Source: Acidimicrobiaceae bacterium
GTDB taxonomy: Bacteria > Actinomycetota > Acidimicrobiia > Acidimicrobiales > UBA8190
Assembly: GCA_003151955.1 (NCBI GenBank)
Contig: PLZB01000010.1
Location: 1 to 58,034 of the forward strand
Direction: 5' to 3'
DNA length: 58,034 nt
Part shown: positions 8,636 to 16,932 of the stretch, in pieces
Layout: the number at the start of each line of letters is the position of its first letter
How positions within the stretch are numbered: position 1 is the first letter of the stretch
Notes under the pieces: model-generated
Databases searched by the model: none
The model's input: the letters and a program-made list of their open reading frames with translations, nothing else
What the model was told of the DNA's origin: nothing
Translations under genes and position numbers: made by a program

Positions 8636-9606
8636 AGGTCGCCATCCTCGACGACACCTTCGACACCCTCAGGACCCTGCCCTGCTTCGCCAAGCTGGAC
8701 GGGCACGACGTCACCGTCTGGAACGACCACACCCAGGACACCGACGTCCTGGCCGGACGACTGGCCGACACCGAGGCCCTGGTCCTGATCCGGGAGCGGA
8801 CCCGGATCACCGCCGAGCTGCTGGACCGGCTCCCGGCCCTCCGCCTCATCAGCCAGCGCAGCGTCTACCCCCACATCGACATCGAGGCCTGCACCCGGCG
8901 GGGGGTGATCGTCTCCTCTTTCCAGCACCCCGGCGTCCCCTCCTACGCCGCCGCCGAGCTGACCTGGGGCCTGGTCCTGGCCGCGACCCGGCGGATCCCC
9001 CAGCAGATGGCCTCGCTCCGGGCCGGGAACTGGCAGAGCGGGGTGGGGAACGGCCTCCGGGGCCGGACCCTGGGGATCTTCGGCTACGGCCGTATCGGCC
9101 GGGCCGTGGCCGGCTACGGGACGGCCTTCGGGATGGACGTCCTGGTCTGGTCCCGCCCCGACTCCCTCGAGTCCGCCCGGGCCGACGGCCACGCCGTCGC
9201 CCCCGACCAGCGCGCCCTCTTCGCCACCGCCGACGTCGCCTCCCTCCATCTCCGCCTCGTCGACGCCACCCGGGGCATCGTGACGGCCGGGGACCTCGCC
9301 GCCATGAAACCCACCGGGCTCCTGGTCAACACCAGCCGGGCCGGCCTGGTCGAACCCGGGGCCCTGGTGGCCGCCCTCCGGGCCGGCCGCCCCGCCTTGG
9401 CCGCCGTCGACGTCTTCGAGGAGGAGCCACTGGTGGACCCGACCGATCCCCTCCTCCTGCTCGACAACGTCGTGGCCACCCCCCACATCGGCTACGTGAC
9501 CGTCGACGAGTACGAGCTCCAGTTCTCCGACATCTTCGACCAGGTCGTCGGCTACGGGGCCGGAGCCCCCGTCAACATCGTCAACCCCGGCGTGCTCAGG
9601 GGCTGA
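8632..9606 (+). CDS. D-2-hydroxyacid dehydrogenase, NAD-dependent
   Basis: A 324-residue member of the D-isomer-specific 2-hydroxyacid dehydrogenase family. The Rossmann motif GYGRIGRAV is near residue 150. The catalytic triad is visible as Arg in NTSRAG, Glu in DVFEEEP and His in TPHIGY. It interconverts a 2-hydroxy acid and a 2-keto acid with NAD(H). The GTG start overlaps the aldolase stop by four bases, so it is translationally coupled to the DUF35/aldolase pair. It may handle a 2-hydroxy- or 2-oxoacid released by that step; this is inference. The 3' end overlaps the convergent small membrane gene by 11 bp. Confidence 0.9.
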   Translation: MKVAILDDTFDTLRTLPCFAKLDGHDVTVWNDHTQDTDVLAGRLADTEALVLIRERTRITAELLDRLPALRLISQRSVYPHIDIEACTRRGVIVSSFQHPGVPSYAAAELTWGLVLAATRRIPQQMASLRAGNWQSGVGNGLRGRTLGIFGYGRIGRAVAGYGTAFGMDVLVWSRPDSLESARADGHAVAPDQRALFATADVASLHLRLVDATRGIVTAGDLAAMKPTGLLVNTSRAGLVEPGALVAALRAGRPALAAVDVFEEEPLVDPTDPLLLLDNVVATPHIGYVTVDEYELQFSDIFDQVVGYGAGAPVNIVNPGVLRG

Positions 9607-9850
9607 CCCCCGTCTCCTCCCGCTCGGCCTCGGCCCGGAGCCGGGGGAACAGGACCGCCTCGCCCAGGACCACGAATCCGATCACCATGACCAGCACCGC
9701 CAGGATGCCGGCGGCGGAACCGTGACGCTCCGACGCGACCCGGTCCACCACGACCAGGCCCAGGAGCATCAGGAGGTCGAAGACTCGGGAGATCCAGATG
9801 ATGGTGGCGGCCCGCTTCCGGGTCATGGGCTTGGACGGCAGGCTGGCCAC
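9596..9850 (-). CDS. small two-helix membrane protein, unknown
   Basis: An 84-residue protein with two hydrophobic segments, about residues 17-36 and 46-66, separated by a short charged loop, and a charged C-terminal tail rich in Glu and Arg. Nothing identifies a function. The start is uncertain: GTG at 9850 or ATG at 9826 (MTRKRAATI), neither with a clear ribosome-binding site. It is convergent with the hydroxyacid dehydrogenase and divergent from the acyl-CoA dehydrogenase, whose operator begins 50 bp away. Confidence 0.55.
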   Translation of the reverse strand: MASLPSKPMTRKRAATIIWISRVFDLLMLLGLVVVDRVASERHGSAAGILAVLVMVIGFVVLGEAVLFPRLRAEAEREETGVSP

Positions 9851-9900
9851 CTATGAATTCTTAGCCGGGCCCGGGGCCGCCGGCCTCCCCGTCCCGATGA

Positions 9901-9916
9901 CTGACGCCGACGTCAG
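9901..9916. promoter_or_regulatory. palindromic operator, copy 2
   Basis: CTGACGCCGACGTCAG, a perfect match to CTGAC-N6-GTCAG. It ends 22 bp before the GTG of the acyl-CoA dehydrogenase. A -10-like TACGAT at 9926-9931 lies between, seven bases before the GTG. Confidence 0.8.
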
Positions 9917-9938
9917 CATCCGGGCTACGATCGGCGCC

Positions 9939-11141
9939 GTGCGGCTGCACTACGACGAGGAGACCGAGGCCTTCCGGGCCGAGCTCCGCTCCTGGCTCGA
10001 GGACAATCTCCCCTCCCCGGAGGAGCGCTCGGAGCGGTCCCTCTCCTCGGCCCACATGCCGGCCTGGTCCCGGCGCTGGCAGCGGCTCCTGTTCGACAAC
10101 GGCTGGCTGGTCCCGGGCTGGCCCCCGGAGTACGGCGGCCGCAACGCCACGTCGGTCCAGCAGATGGTCTACTTCGAGGAACTGGCCGGCCTGGGCGTCT
10201 CCCGCTCGGCCAACCCCCAGGGTCTCTCCATCATCACCCCCTCGATCTTGGACTGGGGAACCGAGGAGCAGAAGGAGCGCTATGCGCTCCCCACCCTGAA
10301 GGCCGAGCTGGCCTGGTGCCTCGGGATGAGCGAGCCCGACGCCGGGAGCGACCTGGCCGGCCTCCGGACCCGGGCCGAGCTCCACGGGGACCGGTTCGTG
10401 GTCAACGGCCAGAAGGTCTGGACTTCGGGCGCCCACCACGCCGACCTCTGCTTCTGCTTCGTCCGGACCGATCCCGAGGCCTCCAAGCACGCCGGGATCA
10501 GCGTCCTCATCATCGACATGACCACGCCGGGCATCGAGACCAGGCCCATCGCCGAGCTCACCGACCAGCACCACACCGACTTCAACGAGGTCTTCTTCAC
10601 CGATGTCGAGGTGCCGGCCGACCGGCTCGTGGGGGAGCTCCACCACGGCTGGGCCATCGCCGGCGGGTCCCTGGCCCACGAGCGGGGCATGCTCTGGATC
10701 AACGAGGCCTCGGGGCTGGAGCGGATGCTGACCCGGGTCGTCGAGACCGCTTCGGTGGCGCTTCCCGGGGGGCGTCGCCTGGCCGACGACCCCCTGCTCC
10801 GTGACACCCTGGCCCGGGCCGCCATCGGGGCCCAGGCCCTCAAACTCCTCGGCTACCAGGGCTTCGCCAAGGTCCAGCGGGGGATGAAGGCCCCCGAGCA
10901 CTCCGTCCTCAAGCTCCTCGGCAGCGAGCTCCGCCGGAACCTGGCGCTCGACCTGGCCGAGGCCCTCGGTCCCCATGGCGTCGACCTGGACCGCGACGAC
11001 GCCCCCGCCATCGGCCGGGGCGGCGACGAGGCCTGGGTCGAGCACTGGCTCCAGTCCTTCGCCGGGACCATCGCCGGAGGCACCTCCGAGATCCAGCGGA
11101 ACATCATCGCCGAGCGCGTCCTCCGGCTGCCCCGGAGCTGA
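9939..11141 (+). CDS. acyl-CoA dehydrogenase (FadE type, larger subunit-like)
   Basis: A 400-residue FAD-dependent acyl-CoA dehydrogenase. I chose the GTG giving MRLHYDEETEAFRAEL because the family match starts here and a TACGAT box lies seven bases upstream. Earlier in-frame starts would put the operator inside the coding region. Signature 1 is visible as LGMSEPDAGSDLAGL and the C-terminal signature as GGTSEIQRNIIAERVL. The usual Tyr-Glu-Gly base is absent at the AGGTSE position, as in one subunit type of heteromeric steroid dehydrogenases. The second dehydrogenase at 13.1 kb carries the same operator and may be its partner. Confidence 0.88.
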   Translation: MRLHYDEETEAFRAELRSWLEDNLPSPEERSERSLSSAHMPAWSRRWQRLLFDNGWLVPGWPPEYGGRNATSVQQMVYFEELAGLGVSRSANPQGLSIITPSILDWGTEEQKERYALPTLKAELAWCLGMSEPDAGSDLAGLRTRAELHGDRFVVNGQKVWTSGAHHADLCFCFVRTDPEASKHAGISVLIIDMTTPGIETRPIAELTDQHHTDFNEVFFTDVEVPADRLVGELHHGWAIAGGSLAHERGMLWINEASGLERMLTRVVETASVALPGGRRLADDPLLRDTLARAAIGAQALKLLGYQGFAKVQRGMKAPEHSVLKLLGSELRRNLALDLAEALGPHGVDLDRDDAPAIGRGGDEAWVEHWLQSFAGTIAGGTSEIQRNIIAERVLRLPRS

Positions 11142-11179
11142 CGCCGGTCGACAGCCCGGCTCGGCCAGGCCTGGCCGGA

Positions 11180-12259
11180 GCGTCGCCGCCGACTCAGGAG
11201 GTCGGTCCGGTAGGCGGTGCAGGGGGCGGCGGGCCGTCCGCCGTGGCTGGACAGCCAGGCCAGCTGGTCACAGATCGAGGGACCCAGGACCTGGTCGTGG
11301 TTCAGCCCCGGGTAGACCTGCTCGGTGACGTCGGAGCCGAGTTGGTGGAGGTGGGCCACCAGGGCGGCCGTGACGGTGGCGGGGACATCGACGTCGTCGG
11401 CTCCCTGAACCACCAGCACCGGCCCCACCGTGGCGGCGACGTCGGGATCGTCGTCCCGGCCGAGCTCGGCATCGAGGGCGGCCAGGGCGGCGGGATCCAG
11501 GCTGAAGATCTGGGTCGGGTCGGTGCCGCTGAAGGCGGTGTCGGTCTGCTCGAGACACCCGGTGTCGAGTACGAGGGGGAGCTGGGCCCGGCCGGCCGGG
11601 CCGAAGACGGTGTGGAGATCGACGGCGGGGTCGACGGCGGACAGCCCGACCACCGCCTCGACGGCGTAGGACCGGTCGGAGGTGTCCCCCGGGCTGATCA
11701 CGGCCGGCAGGATGAGGGAGACGGCGCTGGCCACGGTGGCCCCCAGGTGGAGCCCGGGGCCCGGGCCTGGGCCCGGGTGGCGAAGAGGGCGGCCTGGCCG
11801 CCCTGGGAGTGGCCGACGACGAACCAGGTGGCGGCCAACTGGGGCACGAGCCGACGGGCTGCGGTCACGATGTCGACCACGGCGTTGCCCTCGTCCACCC
11901 CCACGAGGTAGGAGGGTGCCCGGTGTCCCGAGCCCGGGGTAGTCGGTGGCAGCGACGACGTAGCCGGCGCCGAGGAAGGTCCGGACCTCCTGGGCGTACT
12001 CGTTGTAGTAGAGGTTGGCCAGCTCCGACGGTGCACAGCGGTCGGCCAGTCCGGTGGTTCCGTGGCCCCAGGAGACGACGGGCCGCCCGTCGGCGGGGGG
12101 AGCCCCGCCTGGGACGAACAGGGCCCCGCTCACAGCCACGTCCTGGTTGTCGAGGTTCGTCGAGTGGTAGAGCAGCTCCCACCGGGTGGCGCCGCCCACG
12201 GCGGCGTCGGGACCGAGTCGGGTGGCGGCGATCACCGCGCCGGGCGGCGCCCCGGGTCT
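11180..12259 (-). pseudogene. broken secretory-lipase paralogue
   Basis: A decayed copy of the lipase family seen at 4.9 kb. Homology begins in frame with PGAPPGAVIAA, but the signal peptide and lipobox are missing because the sequence upstream is the end of the SDR gene. The frame is lost near 11930, after ATDYPGLGTPG. It resumes in another frame (YLVGVDEGN, VGHSQGGQAALFA with the nucleophile motif intact). It returns to the first frame near 11765, in a GC-only run, at LHLGATVASAV. The Asp and His regions (VVQGADDVDVP, YPGLNHDQ) are in the first frame. No stop codon is found before the frame runs antisense into the acyl-CoA dehydrogenase. A pair of sequencing errors could explain the two shifts but not the missing N-terminus. 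Confidence 0.75.
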
Positions 12260-12260
12260 G

Positions 12261-13040
12261 TCAGAGCCGGTTGACCACCAACCCGGCCACCCGGCGGACC
12301 AGGCTCCGGGGTCCGAGGCGGGGTGAGACGGCCACGACCTTGTTGACGAAGCCGGGGACGCAGACGGCGTGGTTGTGCTCCAGGGCGGCCAACCCGGCCG
12401 CCACCACCGGGCCGGCCTCGGCCCAAGCGAAGGAGGGCAGGGCCCTCGTCTCCACCCCGGCCCGGGCCTGGAAATTGGTCCGGGTGAAACCGGGGCACAG
12501 GGCGGTGACGTGGACCCCGCTCCGGGCCACCTCTTCGTGGAGGGCCTCGGTGAAGGAGGTCACGAAGGCCTTGGTGGCGGAGTAGGTGGCGCTGCCCGGG
12601 CCGGGGACGAACCCGGCCGTGGACGAGACGTTCAGGAGCCGGCCCGAGCGCCGCGGCACCATGACCGAGAGGGCGGCGTGGCTGAGGACGACCAGCGCCG
12701 TGACGTTGACGTCGACCTGGCCGGTCTCCCCCTCGACGGGGAGGTCCTGGAAGCGGCCGTAGCTGCCGAAGCCGGCACAGTTGACGAGCACGTCGACGGG
12801 GTCCCCGTCCCGGATCCGGGTCGCCACCAGCGCCAGCTCCCGGGGGTCGGCCAGGTCGGCGGGCAGTACCTCTGTAACGGTCGAGTGGGCGGCGGCGAGC
12901 TCGCTGGCCAGGCGCTCCAGGTTGTGGCGGTGGCGGGCCACCACCACCAGGTCGTGGCCGGTGGCGGCCAGATCCCGGGCGAAGCGCTCCCCGAGCCCGG
13001 AGGAGGCCCCGGTGACGAGGGCGACAGGGCGATCTGCCAT
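12261..13040 (-). CDS. SDR family oxidoreductase
   Basis: A 259-residue SDR starting MADRPVALVTGASSGLG. It has the cofactor motif TGASSGLG at the N-terminus, NCAGFG in the middle, catalytic Ser in NVSSTAG and YSATK supplying Tyr and Lys. The C-terminus, with PGFVNKVVAVSPRL, resembles the long-tail SDRs of the YqjQ/DltE-like group that sit near membranes. A longer frame upstream is antisense to the acyl-CoA dehydrogenase and was discarded. It lies between the decayed lipase and the second acyl-CoA dehydrogenase, all on the same strand. Confidence 0.85.
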   Translation of the reverse strand: MADRPVALVTGASSGLGERFARDLAATGHDLVVVARHRHNLERLASELAAAHSTVTEVLPADLADPRELALVATRIRDGDPVDVLVNCAGFGSYGRFQDLPVEGETGQVDVNVTALVVLSHAALSVMVPRRSGRLLNVSSTAGFVPGPGSATYSATKAFVTSFTEALHEEVARSGVHVTALCPGFTRTNFQARAGVETRALPSFAWAEAGPVVAAGLAALEHNHAVCVPGFVNKVVAVSPRLGPRSLVRRVAGLVVNRL

Positions 13041-13090
13041 GGCCGACCCTATCGTTCGGGGCCGGCCGACGGCCGGAGCGGCCGGCCCGC

Positions 13091-14218
13091 TCAGAGCCCC
13101 AGGAGGGTCGCCACCCGGGCCCGGTGCTCGGCCCCGGTGCCGAAGAGGGCGGCCGATGTCTTGAGCCGCTTCACGTAGAGGTGCATGTCGTGCTCCCAGG
13201 TGTAGCCGATACCTCCCAGGCACTGGATCCCCTCCTGGGCCACCAGCTTCTGGCAGTCGGCCACGGCGGCCTTGGCCATGGAGACGGCCATGGGGACCCG
13301 GTCGTCGTCCTCGTCGAGGGCGGCGGCGGCGAAGTAGGCCGTGGCCCGGGCCGATTCGACGGCCACGTACATGTTGGCCAGCTTGTGCTTCACGGCCTGG
13401 AAGGAGCCGATCTTCACCCCGAACTGCTCCCGCTCCCCGGCGTAGGCGAGGACGACCTCGAGGATGCCCTGGCACGTCCCCACCATCTCGGCGGCGAGGA
13501 CCACGGTGGCCTCGTCGAGGGCCCGCTGGAGGGACTGACCGGCCGAGCCCGGCTCGCCCAGGACGTCGTCACCGCCGACCCGGACCCCGTCGAGGACGAC
13601 GGTGGCGAGCCCCCTGGTGGCGTCGAGGGCCGAGGTGGGGACGACGGTGACGGCGTCGGTGGGAACGTCGAAGAGGGCGATCCCGTCGCCGCCGACCGTC
13701 CCCGCCAGCCGGGCCGCCACCACCAGTCTCCGGACCCGGCCCGCCTCCATCACGAAGCACTTCTTCCCGTCGAGCCGCCAGCCGTCCCCCTCGGCCGTGG
13801 CCGTCGCTTCGACCGATCCCACCTCGAAGGACCCCGCCGACTCGGCCACGGCCAGGCTCCCGGTGACCCCGTCGACGGCCACCGCTCCGAGGAGCCGCTT
13901 GCGCTGGGCCCCGGACCCAGCGGCCCGCACGGCCGGGGCGTACTGGGAGGCCGTAGCCAGATAGGGCCCCGGGGAGAGGACCCGGCCGAGCTGCTCGGCC
14001 ACCACGACCAGCTCTACCACGCCGAAGCCCAGGCCACCGTCTTCGACCGGAACGGCCAGGGCGGTCCAGTCGAGCTCTACCATCCGGGCCCAGAGATCCT
14101 CCGCCCCCTCCCCCTCCTCGACCACCCGACGGGCCAGGGCGACGGGGGACTCGCGCTCGAGGACGGCCCGGACCGACTCCTGGAGCTCCTGCTGCTCCTC
14201 CGAGAGTTCCAGCTCCAC
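13091..14218 (-). CDS. acyl-CoA dehydrogenase (FadE type, smaller subunit-like)
   Basis: A 375-residue acyl-CoA dehydrogenase family protein with N-terminal ELSEEQQELQESVRAVLE and the C-terminal block GGIGYTWEHDMHLYVKR. That block is characteristic of the second subunit type in alpha-beta FadE pairs, which act on CoA thioesters of ring or side-chain substrates. It starts with GTG preceded by a GGAGG-containing leader. The operator at 14246-14261 lies 27 bp upstream. Shared regulation with the 400-residue dehydrogenase suggests a heteromer, which is inference. Confidence 0.88.
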   Translation of the reverse strand: MELELSEEQQELQESVRAVLERESPVALARRVVEEGEGAEDLWARMVELDWTALAVPVEDGGLGFGVVELVVVAEQLGRVLSPGPYLATASQYAPAVRAAGSGAQRKRLLGAVAVDGVTGSLAVAESAGSFEVGSVEATATAEGDGWRLDGKKCFVMEAGRVRRLVVAARLAGTVGGDGIALFDVPTDAVTVVPTSALDATRGLATVVLDGVRVGGDDVLGEPGSAGQSLQRALDEATVVLAAEMVGTCQGILEVVLAYAGEREQFGVKIGSFQAVKHKLANMYVAVESARATAYFAAAALDEDDDRVPMAVSMAKAAVADCQKLVAQEGIQCLGGIGYTWEHDMHLYVKRLKTSAALFGTGAEHRARVATLLGL

Positions 14219-14245
14219 CCCAGCCTCCAGCTCCCTCGGAGTTCT

Positions 14246-14261
14246 CTGACTTCTGCGTCAG
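14246..14261. promoter_or_regulatory. palindromic operator, copy 3
   Basis: CTGACTTCTGCGTCAG. It lies 27 bp upstream of the leftward acyl-CoA dehydrogenase start and 43 bp from the stop of the enoyl-CoA hydratase gene. Confidence 0.75.
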
Positions 14262-14304
14262 GTTACACCGGGAGGGAAGCGGGTTCCCGCTGTGGGCGGG
14301 TCCC

Positions 14305-15159
14305 TCAGAAGCCCCGGAACTCCGGGTCCCGACGTTCGGCGAAGGCCCGGAGCCCCTCACCGGCGTCGACGCTGTGGACCACGAGGTCCTGGGCCATGGC
14401 CTCCTCGTCGAAGGCGGTCCGCCGGTCCGACTCGAACGAGCGGTTCAGCAGCCACTTGGCCGCCCCGATGGCCTTGGTGGGACCGGCGGCCAGCCGGGCC
14501 GCCAGCTCACCGGCCACCCCGATCAGTTCCTCCCGGGGCACCACCCGGTTGACGAGACCGATCCGGGCCGCCTCGGCGGCGGGGAGGTCGTCGCCGAAGA
14601 AGATGAGCTCCTTGGCCTTCTGGAGGCCCACCAGCCGGGGGAGGAGGTAGGCCCCGCCGGCGTCGGGGGAGATCCCCCGCCGGACGAAGACCTCGATGAA
14701 CCGGGCCTCCTCGGCCGCCACCACCAGGTCGCAGGCGAAGGCCAGGTGGGCCCCCATCCCAGCCGCCGTCCCGTTCACGGCAGCGATCACCGGCTTCTCG
14801 CAGTCGAGGACGGCGGCGATGAGCCGCTGGGCGCCGGTCCGGATCATCCGGGCCGCGTCGCCGATGACCCGGTCGGGGGCTCCTTCGGGCTTAGGGGGAG
14901 GTGGCCGCTGTCCGGCCCGGAGGTCGGCTCCGGTGCAGAAGCGGTCGCCGGTGGCGGTGAGGACCACGGCCCGGACCAGGAGCGAGGCGCTGGCCTCCTC
15001 GAGGAGCTCGATCATCCGGTTCCGCTGGTCGGGCGTCACCGCGTTGGCCGCCTTCGGGCGGTTGAGGGTGATCCAGACCACCCCGTCCTCGACCCGGTGG
15101 AGGAGCTCCTCCTCGGGCGTCGGCTCTTCCGGTCCTTTCCCCGACGGCACCTCCGACAC
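14305..15159 (-). CDS. enoyl-CoA hydratase/isomerase family protein
   Basis: A 284-residue crotonase. Visible features are the VVWITLNRPKAANA start of the fold, the CoA-binding oxyanion segment NGTAAGMGAHLAFACD and the active-site helix RRGISPDAGGAYLLPRLVG. In that helix the second catalytic acid is Asp rather than Glu, as in several isomerase and hydratase subgroups. The C-terminal AFAERRDPEFRGF is typical. A GTG start is preceded by GGGGGAGG. It is divergent from the second DUF35/thiolase operon; the operator at 15246-15261 lies 86 bp upstream. It probably hydrates the product of the dehydrogenases. Confidence 0.88.
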   Translation of the reverse strand: MSEVPSGKGPEEPTPEEELLHRVEDGVVWITLNRPKAANAVTPDQRNRMIELLEEASASLLVRAVVLTATGDRFCTGADLRAGQRPPPPKPEGAPDRVIGDAARMIRTGAQRLIAAVLDCEKPVIAAVNGTAAGMGAHLAFACDLVVAAEEARFIEVFVRRGISPDAGGAYLLPRLVGLQKAKELIFFGDDLPAAEAARIGLVNRVVPREELIGVAGELAARLAAGPTKAIGAAKWLLNRSFESDRRTAFDEEAMAQDLVVHSVDAGEGLRAFAERRDPEFRGF

Positions 15160-15245
15160 GGCCTCCCCCTTCCAACGCCCGGCGGGCGACCCTGCTTGCT
15201 ACCCCGCCGGCCGCGCCGGCGTCAACGTCGGGCCAGTCCCCGGAC

Positions 15246-15261
15246 CTGACGTGGACGTCAG
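15246..15261. promoter_or_regulatory. palindromic operator, copy 4
   Basis: CTGACGTGGACGTCAG. It ends 20 bp before the rightward DUF35 GTG. TACGCT at 15270-15275 forms a -10 box six bases before that start, giving a leaderless transcript. The divergent hydratase begins 86 bp to the left. Confidence 0.8.
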
Positions 15262-15281
15262 GGGTCGGATACGCTCCCGGC

Positions 15282-15695
15282 GTGACCGAAGCCCCCCGCC
15301 GTGTCCCCGTCGTCGACTATCTCTCCCTCGACGGTGCCGGCGGCCCGGTCCTCCGGGCCAACGCCTGCACGGCCTGCGGGGCCCTCTTCTTCGACCGCCG
15401 CAACGCCTGCGCCCGGTGCGGGGCCCGGGAGTTCGAGCACCGCCCCCTCGGGACCACCGGCACCGTCCGGGCCTTCACCATCGTGAAGCGGGCCGCCCCC
15501 AACGTCCCCGTCCCCTACGTCTCGGCCGTGGTGGCCCTCGACGGGGGCGGGGTGGTCAAGGCCAACATCAGAGACGTCGAGCCCGACCCGGCCCAGGTCA
15601 CCCTGGGGATGCGGGTGGCGCTCACCACCTTCACCTGCGGTACCGACGTCGAGGGCACCGAGGCCGTGGCCTTCGGCTTCGCCCCCGCCACCTGA
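15282..15695 (+). CDS. DUF35 Zn-ribbon/OB-fold protein, thiolase partner
   Basis: A 137-residue DUF35 protein with four zinc-ribbon cysteines (CTAC, then CARCG, residues about 27-46) and an OB-fold ending near GTEAVAFGFAP. It precedes a thiolase by 16 bp, mirroring the pair at 7.0 kb. DUF35 proteins typically stabilise and bind CoA substrate for a thiolase-fold partner. The GTG start is supported by TACGCT six bases upstream. It is the first gene of a unit controlled by operator copy 4. Confidence 0.88.
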   Translation: MTEAPRRVPVVDYLSLDGAGGPVLRANACTACGALFFDRRNACARCGAREFEHRPLGTTGTVRAFTIVKRAAPNVPVPYVSAVVALDGGGVVKANIRDVEPDPAQVTLGMRVALTTFTCGTDVEGTEAVAFGFAPAT

Positions 15696-15711
15696 ACGGG
15701 AGAACCACCCC

Positions 15712-16917
15712 ATGGCAGACGACCTCTGGATCATCGGGGCCTCGATGACCCCCTTCGGGCGGTTCCCCGACCGTGACGTCATCGACCTCGCCGCCACCGC
15801 CGCCCTCGACGCCCTCGACGACGCCTCGGCCACCATCGCCGAGATGCAGACCCTGGCCGTGGGCTGTCTCACCGAGGCCCCCAACATGCTGGGCCAGCGG
15901 CTCCAGAAGCAGATCGGCCAGACAGGAATCCCCGTCTACAACGTGGCCAACGCCTGCGCCACCGGCGCCACCGCTGTCCGGACCGCCCTCCTCACCCTGA
16001 AAGCCGGCGAGGCCGACATGGCCCTGGCCGTGGGGGTGGAGCAGATGGGCAAGATGGGCCTCCTGGGCAGCGCCGGCCGGGCCCGGCCCGAGCCGGCCGG
16101 CTACGAGCCCTCGGGCCGCTACGGGTCGGTGATGCCCGTGGAGGGGATCCTCGGCACCCAGCTCATGCCCGGGGTCTTCGCCCAGGCCGGGATGGAGTAC
16201 GCCTACGAGCACGACGGGGTCGGCTTCGAGCAGTTCGCCAAGGTGGCCGAGAAGAACCACGCCCACTCCGCCCTGAACCCCCTGGCCCAGTACCGGAAGG
16301 TCTTCAGCCTGGAGGAGGTCATGGGGGCCGAGATGGTGGCCTACCCCAACACCCTCCTCATGTGCTGCCCCACCGGGGACGGGGCCGCCGCCGTGGTGGT
16401 CTGCACGGGGACGAAGCTCAAGACCCTCGACCCCGGGGTCCGGCGGCGGGCCGTGAAGATCTCGGCCTCGGTCCTCACCTCCGATCCCTACGTGGAGAGC
16501 GACACGGCCCAGCCCGACGTCAGCACCCTGACCAAGCGGGCCGCGGCCCAGGCCTACGAGCAGGCCGGGCTGGGGCCGTCCGACCTCGACCTGGTCGAGC
16601 TCCACGACTGCTTCGCCACCGCCGAGCTGATCCACTACGAGAACCTCCAGCTCTGCGAGCCGGGCGGGGCCGGCGACTTCATCGACCGGCGGGCCCCCTG
16701 GCGGGACGGGACCACCCCGGTCAACGTCTCCGGCGGCCTCATCTCGAAGGGCCATCCCATCGGGGCCACCGGCGTGGCCAACCTCTACGAGGTGGCCACC
16801 CACCTCCGGGGCGAGGCCGGGGACCGCCAGATCGAGGGGGCCCGGGTGGGCCTCACCCACGTCATCGGCCTCGGCTCGGCCTGCGGGGTCCACATCCTGG
16901 AGCGGGCCACCTCCTGA
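15712..16917 (+). CDS. SCP2-type thiolase (acetyl-CoA acetyltransferase-like)
   Basis: A 401-residue thiolase with the nucleophilic Cys82 in NACATGATAVR, the active-site His in GGLISKGHPIGATG and the C-terminal Cys in GLGSACGVHIL. These residues are intact, unlike in the paralogue at 7.4 kb, so thiolytic cleavage of a 3-ketoacyl-CoA is likely. It is paired with DUF35. Together with the dehydrogenases and hydratase in this block it completes a beta-oxidation round. It is convergent with the DUF2889 gene, 15 bp apart. Confidence 0.88.
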   Translation: MADDLWIIGASMTPFGRFPDRDVIDLAATAALDALDDASATIAEMQTLAVGCLTEAPNMLGQRLQKQIGQTGIPVYNVANACATGATAVRTALLTLKAGEADMALAVGVEQMGKMGLLGSAGRARPEPAGYEPSGRYGSVMPVEGILGTQLMPGVFAQAGMEYAYEHDGVGFEQFAKVAEKNHAHSALNPLAQYRKVFSLEEVMGAEMVAYPNTLLMCCPTGDGAAAVVVCTGTKLKTLDPGVRRRAVKISASVLTSDPYVESDTAQPDVSTLTKRAAAQAYEQAGLGPSDLDLVELHDCFATAELIHYENLQLCEPGGAGDFIDRRAPWRDGTTPVNVSGGLISKGHPIGATGVANLYEVATHLRGEAGDRQIEGARVGLTHVIGLGSACGVHILERATS

Positions 16918-16932
16918 CGCCGGCCGGGCCGG

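Noticed and set aside
11138..11154. CTGAC followed by GACAG after the acyl-CoA dehydrogenase, resembling the operator
   Set aside because: The spacing is seven bases and the right half is GACAG, not GTCAG. It lies downstream of a gene, not before a start.
13041..13475. N-terminal extension of the SDR gene in the same frame
   Set aside because: It is antisense to the acyl-CoA dehydrogenase and lacks SDR similarity. The fold starts at MADRPVALVTG.
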